DNA of 64,000 nt from DATBJJ01 sp963750915 (GTDB lineage Bacteria > Acidobacteriota > Vicinamibacteria > Vicinamibacterales > 2-12-FULL-66-21), in NCBI GenBank assembly GCA_963750915.1, contig CAVVSF010000009.1, positions 124,001 through 188,000 on the forward strand, in the 5' to 3' direction. Below are positions 46,517 to 55,048 of this stretch, piece after piece (within the stretch, counting starts at the first letter, position 1; each line of letters starts with the position of its first letter). Below the pieces are notes generated by a model. That model was not told where the DNA came from. It saw only the letters and a list, made by a program, of their open reading frames with translations, and made no database searches. The position numbers were made by a program, and so were the translations under genes.

Positions 46517-46652
46517 CAGGGCATTCGACGTGTGCCCATGGCCGGCCCTTCACTCCGTTCAGGGCCTGCCCGAGCCCTTCGACTCGCTGCGCTCGCTCAG
46601 GGCATTCGACGTGAAGCTCATGACCGGCCCTTCACTCCGTTCAGGGCCTGCC
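46517..46652 (+). repeat. two-copy direct repeat between GIY-YIG gene and tRNA-Leu
   Basis: Two copies of a unit of about 54 bases, at 46517-46570 and 46598-46652. Each begins CAGGGCATTCGACGTG and ends CCCTTCACTCCGTTCAGGGC plus CTGCC. They are joined by CCCTTCGACTCGCTGCGCTC, a palindromic-looking segment. It is non-coding and of the interspersed-repeat type. Confidence 0.8.
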
Positions 46653-46659
46653 ATGAGCG

Positions 46660-46691
46660 AAAAAAAGGTTCGCCGAAGGCGAACCTTTTTT
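46660..46691 (-). terminator. rho-independent terminator after tRNA-Leu (bidirectional)
   Basis: An A-run, GGTTCGCC, loop GAA, GGCGAACC and a T-run form a perfect eight-pair stem extended by A-T pairs, with a poly-U tail whichever strand is read. It lies nine bases past the 3' end of the minus-strand tRNA-Leu and probably ends the gap-pgk-tpiA-secG-tRNA transcript. Confidence 0.85.
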
Positions 46692-46699
46692 GAGTCGAA

Positions 46700-46786
46700 T
46701 GGTGCGAAAGGAGAGATTCGAACTCTCACGCTCTTGCGAGCGCCAGCCCCTCAAGCTGGTGCGTCTGCCAGTTCCGCCACTTTCGC
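46700..46786 (-). tRNA. tRNA-Leu(GAG)
   Basis: The minus strand folds into a class II tRNA of 87 nucleotides: acceptor GCGAAAG pairing with CTTTCGC, anticodon arm CCAGC-TTGAGGG-GCTGG with anticodon GAG, a long variable arm (GCGCTCGCAAGAGCGT), T-arm GAGAGTTCGAATCTCTC, and an encoded CCA end. It follows secG by about 45 bases on the same strand. Confidence 0.95.
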
Positions 46787-46830
46787 GAGGAGGGTCGTCC
46801 GGTCTCTGCCGGACGGAATCTTGTGCCGTA

Positions 46831-47193
46831 CTACTTCGGCTGACCGGGCGCCGGGGCCGGGGTTGACGGCTGTTCGACCGGGGGCGTCGGCGTTGTCGCG
46901 GCCGGGGCCGTCGTCGTCTGCGGCGCCGGGCCGCCAACGCCGCTCATGATCGAGCCTGGACCGCGGCGGCCGATGATGCCGAGCACGATCGCGCCGATCA
47001 TGAAGAGGATGCCGAGAACCGTGCTCGCGCGGGTCAGCACGGTGGCGCCGGCGCGGGCGCCGAACGCGGTCTGGCTGCCGCCGCCGCCGAAAGCGCTCGC
47101 CATGTCGCCTCCCTTACCTTGCTGCAGCAGCACGACGAGCAGCAGTAGCAGGCAGACCAGCACGTAGATGGCGACCGAAAGGTAGTACAGCAT
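46831..47193 (-). CDS. secG: preprotein translocase subunit SecG
   Basis: A 120-residue inner-membrane subunit of the Sec translocon. Two membrane helices (VAIYVLVCLLLLLVVLLQQ and VLGILFMIGAIVLGII) flank the conserved cytoplasmic loop GKGGDMASAFGGGGSQTAFG. A Pro/Ala/Thr-rich tail of about 35 residues extends the C-terminus beyond the minimal protein. It lies nine bases after tpiA on the same strand, a very common arrangement. Confidence 0.96.
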   Translation of the reverse strand: MLYYLSVAIYVLVCLLLLLVVLLQQGKGGDMASAFGGGGSQTAFGARAGATVLTRASTVLGILFMIGAIVLGIIGRRGPGSIMSGVGGPAPQTTTAPAATTPTPPVEQPSTPAPAPGQPK

Positions 47194-47202
47194 AACGTCC
47201 GA

Positions 47203-47970
47203 TTATACCGCGCCCCTGCGGCTTCGCGCCACCAGGGTGTGGAAACTCTTGACGTCGAGGCTGGCGCCGCCGACGAGCGCCCCGTCGACGTCCGGCAGCG
47301 CCACCAGCTCCTGGATGTTGTCCGGCTTGACGCTGCCGCCGTAGATGACGTGGCAGTGATCGGCAGCGTGGCCGCCAAAACCCTGGCGCAGCCGCTGGCG
47401 GATATGGGCGTGCGCCTCGCCGGCCTGCTCCGGCGTGGCGTTCCGGCCGGTGCCGATCGCCCAGACCGGCTCGTAGGCGATGACGAGGCTGGCGATCTGC
47501 TCGCCGCTGAGGCCGTCGAGCCCGACCTTGATCTGCCGGTCGAGCACGTCCATGGTCTGGTTGCCCTCGCGCTCGTCGAGGGTTTCACCGATGCAGACGA
47601 TGGGCGTCAGCTGCGCGCCGAGCGCCGCGATCAGCCGCCGGTTGACGGTCTCGTCGGTCTCGCCGTACAGCCGGCGCCGCTCGGAGTGGCCGATGATGAC
47701 GAACTCGGCCCCGGCCTCCCGGACCATGTCGGCGCTGACCTCGCCGGTGAACGCGCCCTGCTTCTCCCACGAGCAGTTCTGGCCCGCCACCGCGACGTTG
47801 GAGTTGCGCGCCGCTTCGGCGACCGCATGCACGGCCGTGAACGGCGGCGCAATCACGATCTCGACGTCGGCGATGTCCTTGACCATGCCGCGGAACTCTT
47901 TGACGAACACGACCGACTCGTGCACGGTCTTGTGCATCTTCCAGTTCGCGGCGAGGAGTGGAATGCGCAT
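47203..47970 (-). CDS. tpiA: triosephosphate isomerase
   Basis: A 255-residue glycolytic enzyme interconverting dihydroxyacetone phosphate and glyceraldehyde 3-phosphate. Visible are the N-terminal LLAANWKMHKT (Asn and Lys of the active site), the catalytic histidine in IIGHSERRRLYGETD, the catalytic glutamate in VIAYEPVWAIGTG, and the phosphate-binding IYGGSVKPDN. The length is standard. It is third in the operon gap-pgk-tpiA-secG, 30 bases after pgk. Confidence 0.97.
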   Translation of the reverse strand: MRIPLLAANWKMHKTVHESVVFVKEFRGMVKDIADVEIVIAPPFTAVHAVAEAARNSNVAVAGQNCSWEKQGAFTGEVSADMVREAGAEFVIIGHSERRRLYGETDETVNRRLIAALGAQLTPIVCIGETLDEREGNQTMDVLDRQIKVGLDGLSGEQIASLVIAYEPVWAIGTGRNATPEQAGEAHAHIRQRLRQGFGGHAADHCHVIYGGSVKPDNIQELVALPDVDGALVGGASLDVKSFHTLVARSRRGAV

Positions 47971-48000
47971 ATCAGCCTCGCTTCAGCAGTCAGCTCTCGG

Positions 48001-49191
48001 CTATTTCAACGCTTCGACGCCCGGCAGCGCGCGGCCGCCGAGGAACTCGAGCGACGCGCCGCCGCCGGTCGAAATGTGCGTGATCCGGTCGGCGACCCCG
48101 GCCTTGACGACGGCCGCGATCGAATCGCCGCCGCCGATCACGGTCGTGCCTTTCACGCCGGCGACGGCTTCTGCGACCGCGATCGTCCCGGCCGCGAACT
48201 GATCGATCTCGAACACGCCCATCGGCCCGTTCCAGATCACGCTCTTCGCGCCGGCAATCACACTGCGGTAGGTCTCGATCGTCTTCGGACCGATGTCGAG
48301 GCCCATGCGTTCGCCGATGGCCGCGTCGCCGACTGCCAGCACCTCGGCCGGCGCCGCGGCGTCGAGTTTCGGCGCAACGACGTGATCGACCGGCAGCTCG
48401 AGCCGCAGCCCCTTCTCCTTCGCCCGCTTCTCGATGTCGCGGGCCGCGTCGAGCAGCTCGGCCTCGACCAGCGACTTGCCGACCTCGAGGCCGCGCGCCT
48501 TGAAGAAGGTATAGGCCATCGCCCCGCCGATGAGCAGCGCGTCGACGCGCGGAATCAGGTTCTCGATCACCTCGAGCTTGTCCGACACCTTGGCGCCGCC
48601 CAGAATCGCGACGAACGGCCGCTCCGGCTTCTCCAGCACGCCGCCGAGGTACTCGACTTCCTTCGACATCAGCAGGCCGGCCGCCGCGGCGCTGACATGA
48701 TTCACGATGCCCTCGGTCGAGGCGTGGGCGCGATGCGCCGACCCGAAGGCATCGTTGATGTAGACGTCGGCGTGGCTCGCCAGCTGCTTCGCGAACGCCG
48801 GGTCGTTCTTCTCCTCCTCGGCGTGGAACCGCAGGTTCTCCAGCAGGACGACACGACCGCCGCCGGGGCCGGACGCCTTCGCGATCGCCGCGGCCGCCGG
48901 CGCGCCGACGCAATCGTCGGCGAACTCGACCGGCCGTCCGAGCAGCTCCGCGACCCGGGCCGCGACCGGCTTGAGCGAGTACTCGGGCGCGATCTTGCCC
49001 TTGGGCCGTCCGAGATGCGACGCCAGGATGACGGTTGCACCGCGCTCGATCGCCTCCCGGATCGTCGGCAGCGAGGCCTTGATCCGGGTGTCCTCGGTGA
49101 TCTGCCCGTTCTTGATCGGAACGTTGAAGTCGACGCGGATGAACGCCTTCCTGCCCGATAGATCGAGATCCCTGAAGCTGCGAGCGGCCAC
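48001..49191 (-). CDS. pgk: phosphoglycerate kinase
   Basis: A 396-residue glycolytic kinase transferring phosphate between 1,3-bisphosphoglycerate and ADP. Motifs include FIRVDFNVPIKNGQ near the start, ILASHLGRPKG, ENLRFHAEEEKND, FVAILGGAKVSDKL, and the C-terminal nucleotide-binding GGGDSIAAV and STGGGASLEFL. GTG 49191 is the start (VAARSFRDLDLSGRKAF); the same frame stays open upstream through antisense sequence, which is not coding. It begins two bases after the gap stop codon. Confidence 0.97.
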   Translation of the reverse strand: MAARSFRDLDLSGRKAFIRVDFNVPIKNGQITEDTRIKASLPTIREAIERGATVILASHLGRPKGKIAPEYSLKPVAARVAELLGRPVEFADDCVGAPAAAAIAKASGPGGGRVVLLENLRFHAEEEKNDPAFAKQLASHADVYINDAFGSAHRAHASTEGIVNHVSAAAAGLLMSKEVEYLGGVLEKPERPFVAILGGAKVSDKLEVIENLIPRVDALLIGGAMAYTFFKARGLEVGKSLVEAELLDAARDIEKRAKEKGLRLELPVDHVVAPKLDAAAPAEVLAVGDAAIGERMGLDIGPKTIETYRSVIAGAKSVIWNGPMGVFEIDQFAAGTIAVAEAVAGVKGTTVIGGGDSIAAVVKAGVADRITHISTGGGASLEFLGGRALPGVEALK

Positions 49192-49193
49192 GC

Positions 49194-50201
49194 TTAGAGC
49201 CCCTTCTTGACCATGAAACGCAGCAGGTCGACGCAGCGGCTCGAGTAGCCCCACTCGTTGTCGTACCACGACAGGATCTTCACGAAGTCGCCGTCCATGA
49301 CGCTGGTGTAGGCCGAGTCGAGGATCGACGAATGCGGGTTGCCGCGGAAGTCGATCGACACGAGCGGCGACTCCACGTATTCGAGGATGCCCTTCATCGC
49401 CCCGTTCGCCGCCGCCTTGAACTTGGCGTTGACCTCTTCCTTCGAGGTCTTCTTGTCGAGGATCGCGGCGAGGTCGACGACCGAGACGTTCGGCGTCGGC
49501 ACGCGCATGGCGATGCCGTCCAGCTTGCCCTTGAGCTCCGGCAGGACCTCGCCCACGGCGCTCGCGGCGCCGGTCGTGGTCGGGATGATCGACAGCGCCG
49601 CGGCGCGGGCCCGGCGCAGGTCCTTGTGCGGCAGGTCGAGCAGCTGCTGGTCGTTCGTGTACGAGTGGACGGTCGTCATCCACCCCTTCTTGATGCCGAA
49701 GTTCTCGTGCAGGATCTTGGCGACCGGCGCCAGGCAGTTGGTCGTGCACGACGCGTTCGAGATGATGTGGTGGCTGCCGGCGTCGTACTTCTCTTCGTTC
49801 ACGCCCATCACGACCGAGACGTCCTGGCCCTTGGCCGGCGCCGTGATCACAACCTTCTTCGCGCCGGCGGCGAGGTGCTTGGCGGCGCCGTCGCGATTGG
49901 TGAAGATGCCGGTGGATTCGAAGACGACGTCGACGCCGAGCGACTTCCACGGCAGCTGCGCCGGATCCTTGACCGAGAGGACCTGGAACTCGTCGCCGTC
50001 GACGGTGATGCGATCGCCGGTGGCCGAGATGCCGGCCTTGAGGTTGCCGAGGATCGAGTCGTACTTGAGCAGGTGCGCCAGCGTCTCGGCGTTCGTGAGG
50101 TCGTTGACGGCGACGATGTCGATCGAGTCGTCGTTCATCGCCGCGCGCATGATGTTGCGGCCAATGCGGCCAAATCCGTTGATACCGACTTTGACGGCCA
50201 T
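49194..50201 (-). CDS. gap: glyceraldehyde-3-phosphate dehydrogenase, type I
   Basis: A 335-residue NAD-dependent dehydrogenase of glycolysis. The Rossmann start is VGINGFGRIGRNIMR; the catalytic cysteine is in ISNASCTTNCLAPVAK; TVHSYTNDQQLLDLPHKDLR and WYDNEWGYSSRCVDL are conserved. ATG 50201 follows GGGAGAGAAACTGAGA. It is the first gene of gap-pgk-tpiA-secG and is divergent from the Kdo transferase gene 202 bases away. That gap probably holds both promoters. Confidence 0.97.
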   Translation of the reverse strand: MAVKVGINGFGRIGRNIMRAAMNDDSIDIVAVNDLTNAETLAHLLKYDSILGNLKAGISATGDRITVDGDEFQVLSVKDPAQLPWKSLGVDVVFESTGIFTNRDGAAKHLAAGAKKVVITAPAKGQDVSVVMGVNEEKYDAGSHHIISNASCTTNCLAPVAKILHENFGIKKGWMTTVHSYTNDQQLLDLPHKDLRRARAAALSIIPTTTGAASAVGEVLPELKGKLDGIAMRVPTPNVSVVDLAAILDKKTSKEEVNAKFKAAANGAMKGILEYVESPLVSIDFRGNPHSSILDSAYTSVMDGDFVKILSWYDNEWGYSSRCVDLLRFMVKKGL

Positions 50202-50403
50202 TCTCAGTTTCTCTCCCTTGCCAGATGATTCCACGGTCGGAGACCGCGCGGGGGGCGTAAATCGTTGATTTTAGTGAAGCGCTCGCGCCGCGGTCAAACC
50301 CGCGCGTTTTGTGCCTGTAATCGATTACTTCTGCGGCCGCGCCCCGGGTCCGGCCCCCGCCCCCGGGTCCGGCCCGGCGTGCTACATTACTCAGACCCCA
50401 TTC

Positions 50404-51780
50404 ATGTACGCGGCCTACAGCGTCCTCATCGTCGCGTTCCTGATCCTCGTATCCCCCTATCTGCTGTATCAGGCGATCCGCTACCGCAAGTACATCGCCA
50501 GCCTGCCGCAGCGCCTCGGCTACCTGCCGGTGTCGTTCAACCTCGACGGCGACGAGTCGATCTGGATTCACGCCGTCTCGGTCGGCGAGGTCCTGACCGT
50601 CCGTGCGCTGCTGCCCGACCTGCGGCAGCGCTATCCGCGCCTCCGGCTCTTTGTCTCGACGACGACGATGTCGGGGCAGCAGGTGGCGAAGAGCAGCCTG
50701 CCGTTTGTCGACCAGGTGTTCTACCTGCCGTTCGACCTCGGCTTCATCGTCAACCGCACGCTGCGCCTCGTCCGGCCGCGGCTCTTCATCATGATGGAGA
50801 CCGAGCTCTGGCCGAACCTGCTGCGCGCCTGCCGTCGCGACGGCGTCAGGACCGTGCTCGTCAACGGCCGCATCTCGGCCCGCTCTTTCCCGCGCTATCG
50901 GCTGGTCAGCTTCTTCTTCCGCCGCGTGCTCACCGACGTCGACCGCTTCTGCATGCAGAGCGAGGAGTCGGCGCGCCGCATCGTCGAGATCGGCGCCGAC
51001 CGTGCCCACGTGACGGTCACCGGTTCGCTCAAGTTCGACTCCCTCGAGTTCGGCCAGACGCGCCCGGCCGATACGCGGCCGGCCGACGACGGCCAGGCCG
51101 TGCACGACGCGCACCAGAAGGGGCGCACGCGCGTGCTGCGCTACTTCCGCGTCGATCCCAAGCGGCCGGTCGTCATCGCCGCCAGCACCCTGAAGGGTGA
51201 GGAAGGCGCGGTGCTCGAGGCCTTCCAGCGCATCCGCGCGACGATGACCGACGCGCTCCTGATCATCGCGCCGCGGAAGCCGGAACACTTCGACGAAGTC
51301 GAGCGCATCGTCCGCCGCGGCGGCTGGAAGGTGGCGCGCCGGACCGAACTGCGCGTCGATGCCGCGCCGACGCACGACGTCGTCATCCTCGACACCATCG
51401 GCGAGCTGGCGCAGCTGTACCAGATCGCGACCGCCGTCTTCGTCGGCGGCAGCCTCGTCGACGCCGGTGGCCACAATATCCTGGAGCCGGCCGTCTTCGG
51501 GAAGCCAATCGTGTTTGGTCCGCACATGCACAACTTCACCGAGATTTCGCGGACCTTCCTCGACAACGGTGCCGCGCTGCAGATTCGGACCGACCACGAG
51601 CTCGGCACCGTGCTGCTCGCGCTGCTCGGCGATCCGGTGCGCCGGGCGAGCCTGGGCGCGGCGGCGCGGGCCCTGGTCGAAGCCAATCGCGGCGCCCGGA
51701 CGCGCAGCCTGGCGGTGATTTCCGAGGTGCTGCCGCCGGACCAGGCGTCGACCGTCCGCCGCTTCCGTATCGTCAACTGA
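50404..51780 (+). CDS. waaA: 3-deoxy-D-manno-octulosonic acid (Kdo) transferase
   Basis: A 458-residue GT-B glycosyltransferase adding Kdo to lipid IVA. The N-terminal membrane anchor (VLIVAFLILVSPYLLYQ) is followed by RLGYLP, IWIHAVSVGEVLTVRALLP, ETELWPNLLRAC and VNGRISARSF. The C-terminal domain has FVGGSLVDAGGHNILEPAVF, the sugar-nucleotide-binding signature. ATG 50404 was chosen because it starts the anchor. It is the first of a run of colinear LPS genes. The gene is about 35 residues longer than E. coli WaaA. Confidence 0.95.
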   Translation: MYAAYSVLIVAFLILVSPYLLYQAIRYRKYIASLPQRLGYLPVSFNLDGDESIWIHAVSVGEVLTVRALLPDLRQRYPRLRLFVSTTTMSGQQVAKSSLPFVDQVFYLPFDLGFIVNRTLRLVRPRLFIMMETELWPNLLRACRRDGVRTVLVNGRISARSFPRYRLVSFFFRRVLTDVDRFCMQSEESARRIVEIGADRAHVTVTGSLKFDSLEFGQTRPADTRPADDGQAVHDAHQKGRTRVLRYFRVDPKRPVVIAASTLKGEEGAVLEAFQRIRATMTDALLIIAPRKPEHFDEVERIVRRGGWKVARRTELRVDAAPTHDVVILDTIGELAQLYQIATAVFVGGSLVDAGGHNILEPAVFGKPIVFGPHMHNFTEISRTFLDNGAALQIRTDHELGTVLLALLGDPVRRASLGAAARALVEANRGARTRSLAVISEVLPPDQASTVRRFRIVN

Positions 51781-51816
51781 CGCGATGCGAGGCGCGCTTC
51801 CAGACACCCCGATTAC

Positions 51817-52830
51817 GTGCTGAGCGCCCTTTACGCCGCGCTCGCGCGACGGCGCCGCGAGCGCTACGCCCGCCGCCCGGACCTTCGGCGCCGGCTGCGC
51901 CACCCGGTGATCAGTGTTGGCAATCTTGCCGTTGGTGGCCGCGGCAAGACACCGACGGCAGCCTGCCTCGCCCGACTGCTCCTCGAGATGGGGGAGCGGC
52001 CGGCGATCCTGAGCCGCGGCTACGGCCGACGGGACGCCGCGCCCGGGGTCGTCGTCGTTCGCGACGCGACCGGGATGCGCGCCGATCTCGATCGCGCCGG
52101 CGACGAGCCGCTGATGCTGGCGCGCCAGTTGCCGGGCGCGATCGTCCTGGCGTCGAGCGACCGCTATCTCGCCGGCCGACTCGCCGAGCACCATCTCGGC
52201 GCCACGGTGCACCTGCTCGACGACGGGTTCCAGCACCTGCAACTCGATCGCGACCTCGATCTCGTCATCGTCTCGGGCGACGACCTCGCAGCGGCGGCGC
52301 GGACGCTGCCGGGCGGGCGCCTGCGCGAGCCGGCCGACGTCCTGCTGGCGGCGGACGCGGTACTGGCGCTCGACGACGAGGTGCTGGCGCGCGGGCCGGC
52401 GCCGCGCAACGCCCCGTTCGAGACCTTCAGGATGAAGCGGCAGATCGGCGAGCCGGTGGACGCGACGTCACGCAAGGAAGCTGACGCCGTCGCCCTCCGC
52501 GGCGAGAAGGTCCTCGCCGTCGCTGGCATCGCCGGCCCGCAGCGCTTCTTCGACGACCTGCGAGCCGCCGGAGCGGAGCTGGTCCGGACGCTGGCGTTTC
52601 CCGATCACTTCCGTTTCGGCCGGCGCGACGTCGACCGCATGTTCGATGCCGCCAGGGCTGCAGGCGCGACCCGCATCGTGACGACGGAGAAGGACGTCGT
52701 GCGGCTGCTGCCGTTCCGGCCGTTTCCCGCCCGGCTGTCGTGGGTGCCGCTTACAATGGAGCCGGATCCGCTGCCGGCGTTCCGTTCCTGGCTGGCCAGC
52801 GGGCTCGCGGCCGCGCGCGATCTCGCCTGA
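51817..52830 (+). CDS. lpxK: tetraacyldisaccharide 4'-kinase (lipid A biosynthesis)
   Basis: A 337-residue enzyme that phosphorylates the lipid A disaccharide at the 4' position. Walker A lies in VGNLAVGGRGKTPT; ILSRGYGRRDAAPG, GDEPLMLARQL and LLDDGFQHLQLDRDLDLVI are family signatures. The start is GTG 51817. It is a cytoplasmic membrane-surface enzyme. It lies 36 bases after waaA and six bases before the acyltransferase gene. Confidence 0.95.
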   Translation: MLSALYAALARRRRERYARRPDLRRRLRHPVISVGNLAVGGRGKTPTAACLARLLLEMGERPAILSRGYGRRDAAPGVVVVRDATGMRADLDRAGDEPLMLARQLPGAIVLASSDRYLAGRLAEHHLGATVHLLDDGFQHLQLDRDLDLVIVSGDDLAAAARTLPGGRLREPADVLLAADAVLALDDEVLARGPAPRNAPFETFRMKRQIGEPVDATSRKEADAVALRGEKVLAVAGIAGPQRFFDDLRAAGAELVRTLAFPDHFRFGRRDVDRMFDAARAAGATRIVTTEKDVVRLLPFRPFPARLSWVPLTMEPDPLPAFRSWLASGLAAARDLA

Positions 52831-52836
52831 CCCAAC

Positions 52837-53805
52837 GTGACTGACAAGCGCCCGTCGTTCCAGCATCGGCTCGAGTACCTGGCCGTGGTGACCGTCGTCG
52901 CCGGCGTCCGGCTGCTGCCGATGACGGCCGTGCTCGGGCTGGGGTCGCTCCTCGGCCGCGCCTTCCATCTGATCGACGGCGCCCACCGCCGCCGCGCGCT
53001 GCGCAACATTCACGCGGCCTTTCCGCTGCGCTCGGCGCGCGAATGCCGGGCCATCGCCCGCGGCATGTTCGCGCACTTCGGCCGGCTGCTGACGGTGCTG
53101 CTCAAGTTCAGCACCATGAGCCCGGCCAAGATGCTGGCGCGAGTGACCTTCGAAGGCACGGAACGCGTCGTCGCCGCGCACGCGCAGGGAAAGGGTGTGC
53201 TGCTCTACACCGGGCATTTCGGCTTCTGGGAGATCAACGCGCTCGTCCACGCGCTCGAGTTGCGGCCGATGTCGGTGCTGGCGCGGCCGCTCGACAACGC
53301 GCTCCTGAACGATCTGCTCGAGCGCACGCGCGGCAAGACCGGTAACTCCGTGATCTACCGCCGCGGCGCGATCCGCCGCGTGCTGCGCGCGCTCGAAGCG
53401 AACCAGGCGGTGGCGATTCTGATCGACCAGCACATCCAGACCGCCGACGCTGTCTACGTCGACTTCTTCAACCGGCCGGCGGCGACGACGTCGGCGCTGG
53501 CGGCGCTGGCGCTTCGCACCGGCGCGCCGGTCGTCCCCGTCTTCGCACTGCCGCGGCCCGGCGGCCGCTTCCGCATGGTCTACGAGCACGCCGTCGATCC
53601 CCCGACCGCTGACGAGCCAGATGCCGTGCGCGAGTTCACGCAGCGCTGCACCGACGTCCTCGAGATGTACGTGCGCCGCTACCCTGAACTGTGGCTGTGG
53701 ATGCATCGCCGCTGGCGCGATCTCGAGCCGAAGGACGACGCGGTCGGGGGGATGTTTCCGTCTGCGTCCAGCGAGGATGCCTCGAGCGAACCGGCGGAGT
53801 CCTGA
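52837..53805 (+). CDS. lysophospholipid/lauroyl-type acyltransferase (LpxL/HtrB family)
   Basis: A 322-residue late acyltransferase likely adding a secondary acyl chain to lipid A. The catalytic HX4D/E-type motif is in YTGHFGFWEINAL (His and Glu); LIDQHIQTADAVYVDFFNRP and LRTGAPVVPVFALP match the family. The N-terminus carries one hydrophobic anchor (VVTVVAGVRLLPM). The start is GTG 52837. The tail is Ser/Glu-rich. Which acyl chain it uses cannot be read from sequence. Palindromic repeats follow its stop. Confidence 0.92.
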   Translation: MTDKRPSFQHRLEYLAVVTVVAGVRLLPMTAVLGLGSLLGRAFHLIDGAHRRRALRNIHAAFPLRSARECRAIARGMFAHFGRLLTVLLKFSTMSPAKMLARVTFEGTERVVAAHAQGKGVLLYTGHFGFWEINALVHALELRPMSVLARPLDNALLNDLLERTRGKTGNSVIYRRGAIRRVLRALEANQAVAILIDQHIQTADAVYVDFFNRPAATTSALAALALRTGAPVVPVFALPRPGGRFRMVYEHAVDPPTADEPDAVREFTQRCTDVLEMYVRRYPELWLWMHRRWRDLEPKDDAVGGMFPSASSEDASSEPAES

Positions 53806-53841
53806 GCCGAGTAATGCTGCGTCCCCAGAGGTCGTCAGTGC

Positions 53842-53942
53842 GGGGACAGTCACTCGTGACTGTCCCGAGTGACTGTCCCCGGCCCGACTCCCGGCCCGGC
53901 TTACAAAACTGCAATCGGGGACTGTCACTAGTGACTGTCCCC
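53842..53942. repeat. REP-like palindromes GGGGACAGTCAC (two units)
   Basis: Between the acyltransferase and waaF: 53842-53880 holds GGGGACAGTCACTCGTGACT, then GTCCC and GAGTGACTGTCCCC; 53917-53942 holds GGGGACTGTCAC, TA, GTGACTGTCCCC. The arms are near-perfect inverted complements, so each forms a hairpin. AAAACTGCAATCGG (53905-53918) just before the second unit recurs inverted beside the copy at 60081. Confidence 0.88.
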
Positions 53943-53959
53943 GGGCCGGACCGGCGGCC

Positions 53960-55048
53960 GTGACCGTCGACCGCGACCGCGTTCACCGGCTCGTCGTCCG
54001 GGCGCCGAACTGGCTGGGCGACGCGATCATGGCGATGCCGGCGCTGGCGTCGGTGCGGCAGGCCTTCGCGACGGCGCACGTGACGATTGCCGCGATCCCG
54101 TCGATCGCGCCGGTCTTCCAGGAAGAGACCAGCGCGCGACAGGACGATCTGCTGGTGATTCCAGATCGTGGTCGCGAGATCGAGCTGCTGGCGGGCGGAC
54201 GGTTCGACGCGATTCTGCTGCTGACCAATTCCTTCCGCACCGCGCTCGCGGCGCGGCGTGCCGGCATCGCCGAGCGGTGGGGCTTCGGGCGCGGGGTTCG
54301 CCGGCTGCTGCTGACGCGCGCGATCGCGCGCCCGCCGCGCCACCAGCATCAGTCGCTCTACTACCTTGCGCTCACGAACGGCCTCGGCTTCGAAGCGCGC
54401 GAACGCTACCCGCGCGTCGGCGTCCGGCCGCAGACGTCGTCGCGGGCGGCGGCGTTCCTGCGCGAGCTCGGCATCGCCCCGGAAGCGACGGTCGTGGGTT
54501 TCGCGCCCGGCGCGGCCTACGGCCACGCGAAACGCTGGCCCCCCCGGCGGGTTGCGGCGGTGATCGCGCGGCTGACGAGTGAGCGCGGCGTGACGGCGCT
54601 GATGGTCGGCGCGAGCGGCGACCGCGCCGCCGGTCGTGAGATAGAATCAGCCCTGCCGGCGGGAACGCGCGTCGTCAATGCGATTGGCCGCACCGACCTG
54701 CGGCTGCTGGCCGGCGTGCTGGCGCGGTGTGCCGCCTTCGTCTCGAACGACTCCGGCGGCATGCACCTCGCCGCCGCTCTCGGCGTGCCGCTCGTCGCCA
54801 TCTTCGGGCCGACGAACGAACGCGAGACGGCGCCACTCGGCGGGCCGGACGTTCGCGGGGTGGTGTCGACGCCTGACGTGCTGACGCACCCGGTCTTCTG
54901 CCGCCCCTGCATGCTGCGCGAGTGCCCGATCGACCATCGCTGCATGATACGTATCGCGCCCGAGCACGTGTTCGAGCGCGTGGTCGCGCACCTCGACCGC
55001 GGTGGCGACAAGAACGATGCTGAGCGCAGCAGCAGGTTGACGCCGTGA
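53960..55048 (+). CDS. waaF: lipopolysaccharide heptosyltransferase II
   Basis: A 362-residue GT-B (family 9) transferase adding the second heptose to the LPS inner core. Markers are RAPNWLGDAIMAMPAL at the start, FAPGAAYGHAKRWPPRR in the middle, VSNDSGGMHLAAALGVPLVA with the acceptor-site Asp region, and PCMLRECPIDHRCM near the end, typical of WaaF. The start is GTG 53960. Its stop overlaps the GTG start of gmhB by four bases. RAPNWLGD distinguishes it from WaaC (RLGALGD). Confidence 0.94.
   Translation: MTVDRDRVHRLVVRAPNWLGDAIMAMPALASVRQAFATAHVTIAAIPSIAPVFQEETSARQDDLLVIPDRGREIELLAGGRFDAILLLTNSFRTALAARRAGIAERWGFGRGVRRLLLTRAIARPPRHQHQSLYYLALTNGLGFEARERYPRVGVRPQTSSRAAAFLRELGIAPEATVVGFAPGAAYGHAKRWPPRRVAAVIARLTSERGVTALMVGASGDRAAGREIESALPAGTRVVNAIGRTDLRLLAGVLARCAAFVSNDSGGMHLAAALGVPLVAIFGPTNERETAPLGGPDVRGVVSTPDVLTHPVFCRPCMLRECPIDHRCMIRIAPEHVFERVVAHLDRGGDKNDAERSSRLTP

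Noticed and set aside
47239..49161. A 640-codon plus-strand frame opposite tpiA and pgk
   Set aside because: Antisense to two textbook glycolytic genes; composition is typical of GC-driven spurious frames.
48001..52242. A 1,413-codon minus-strand open frame running through pgk, gap, waaA and lpxK
   Set aside because: Only the first 396 codons (48001-49191) are pgk. The rest is the antisense or alternate frame of well-recognised genes, kept open by high GC.
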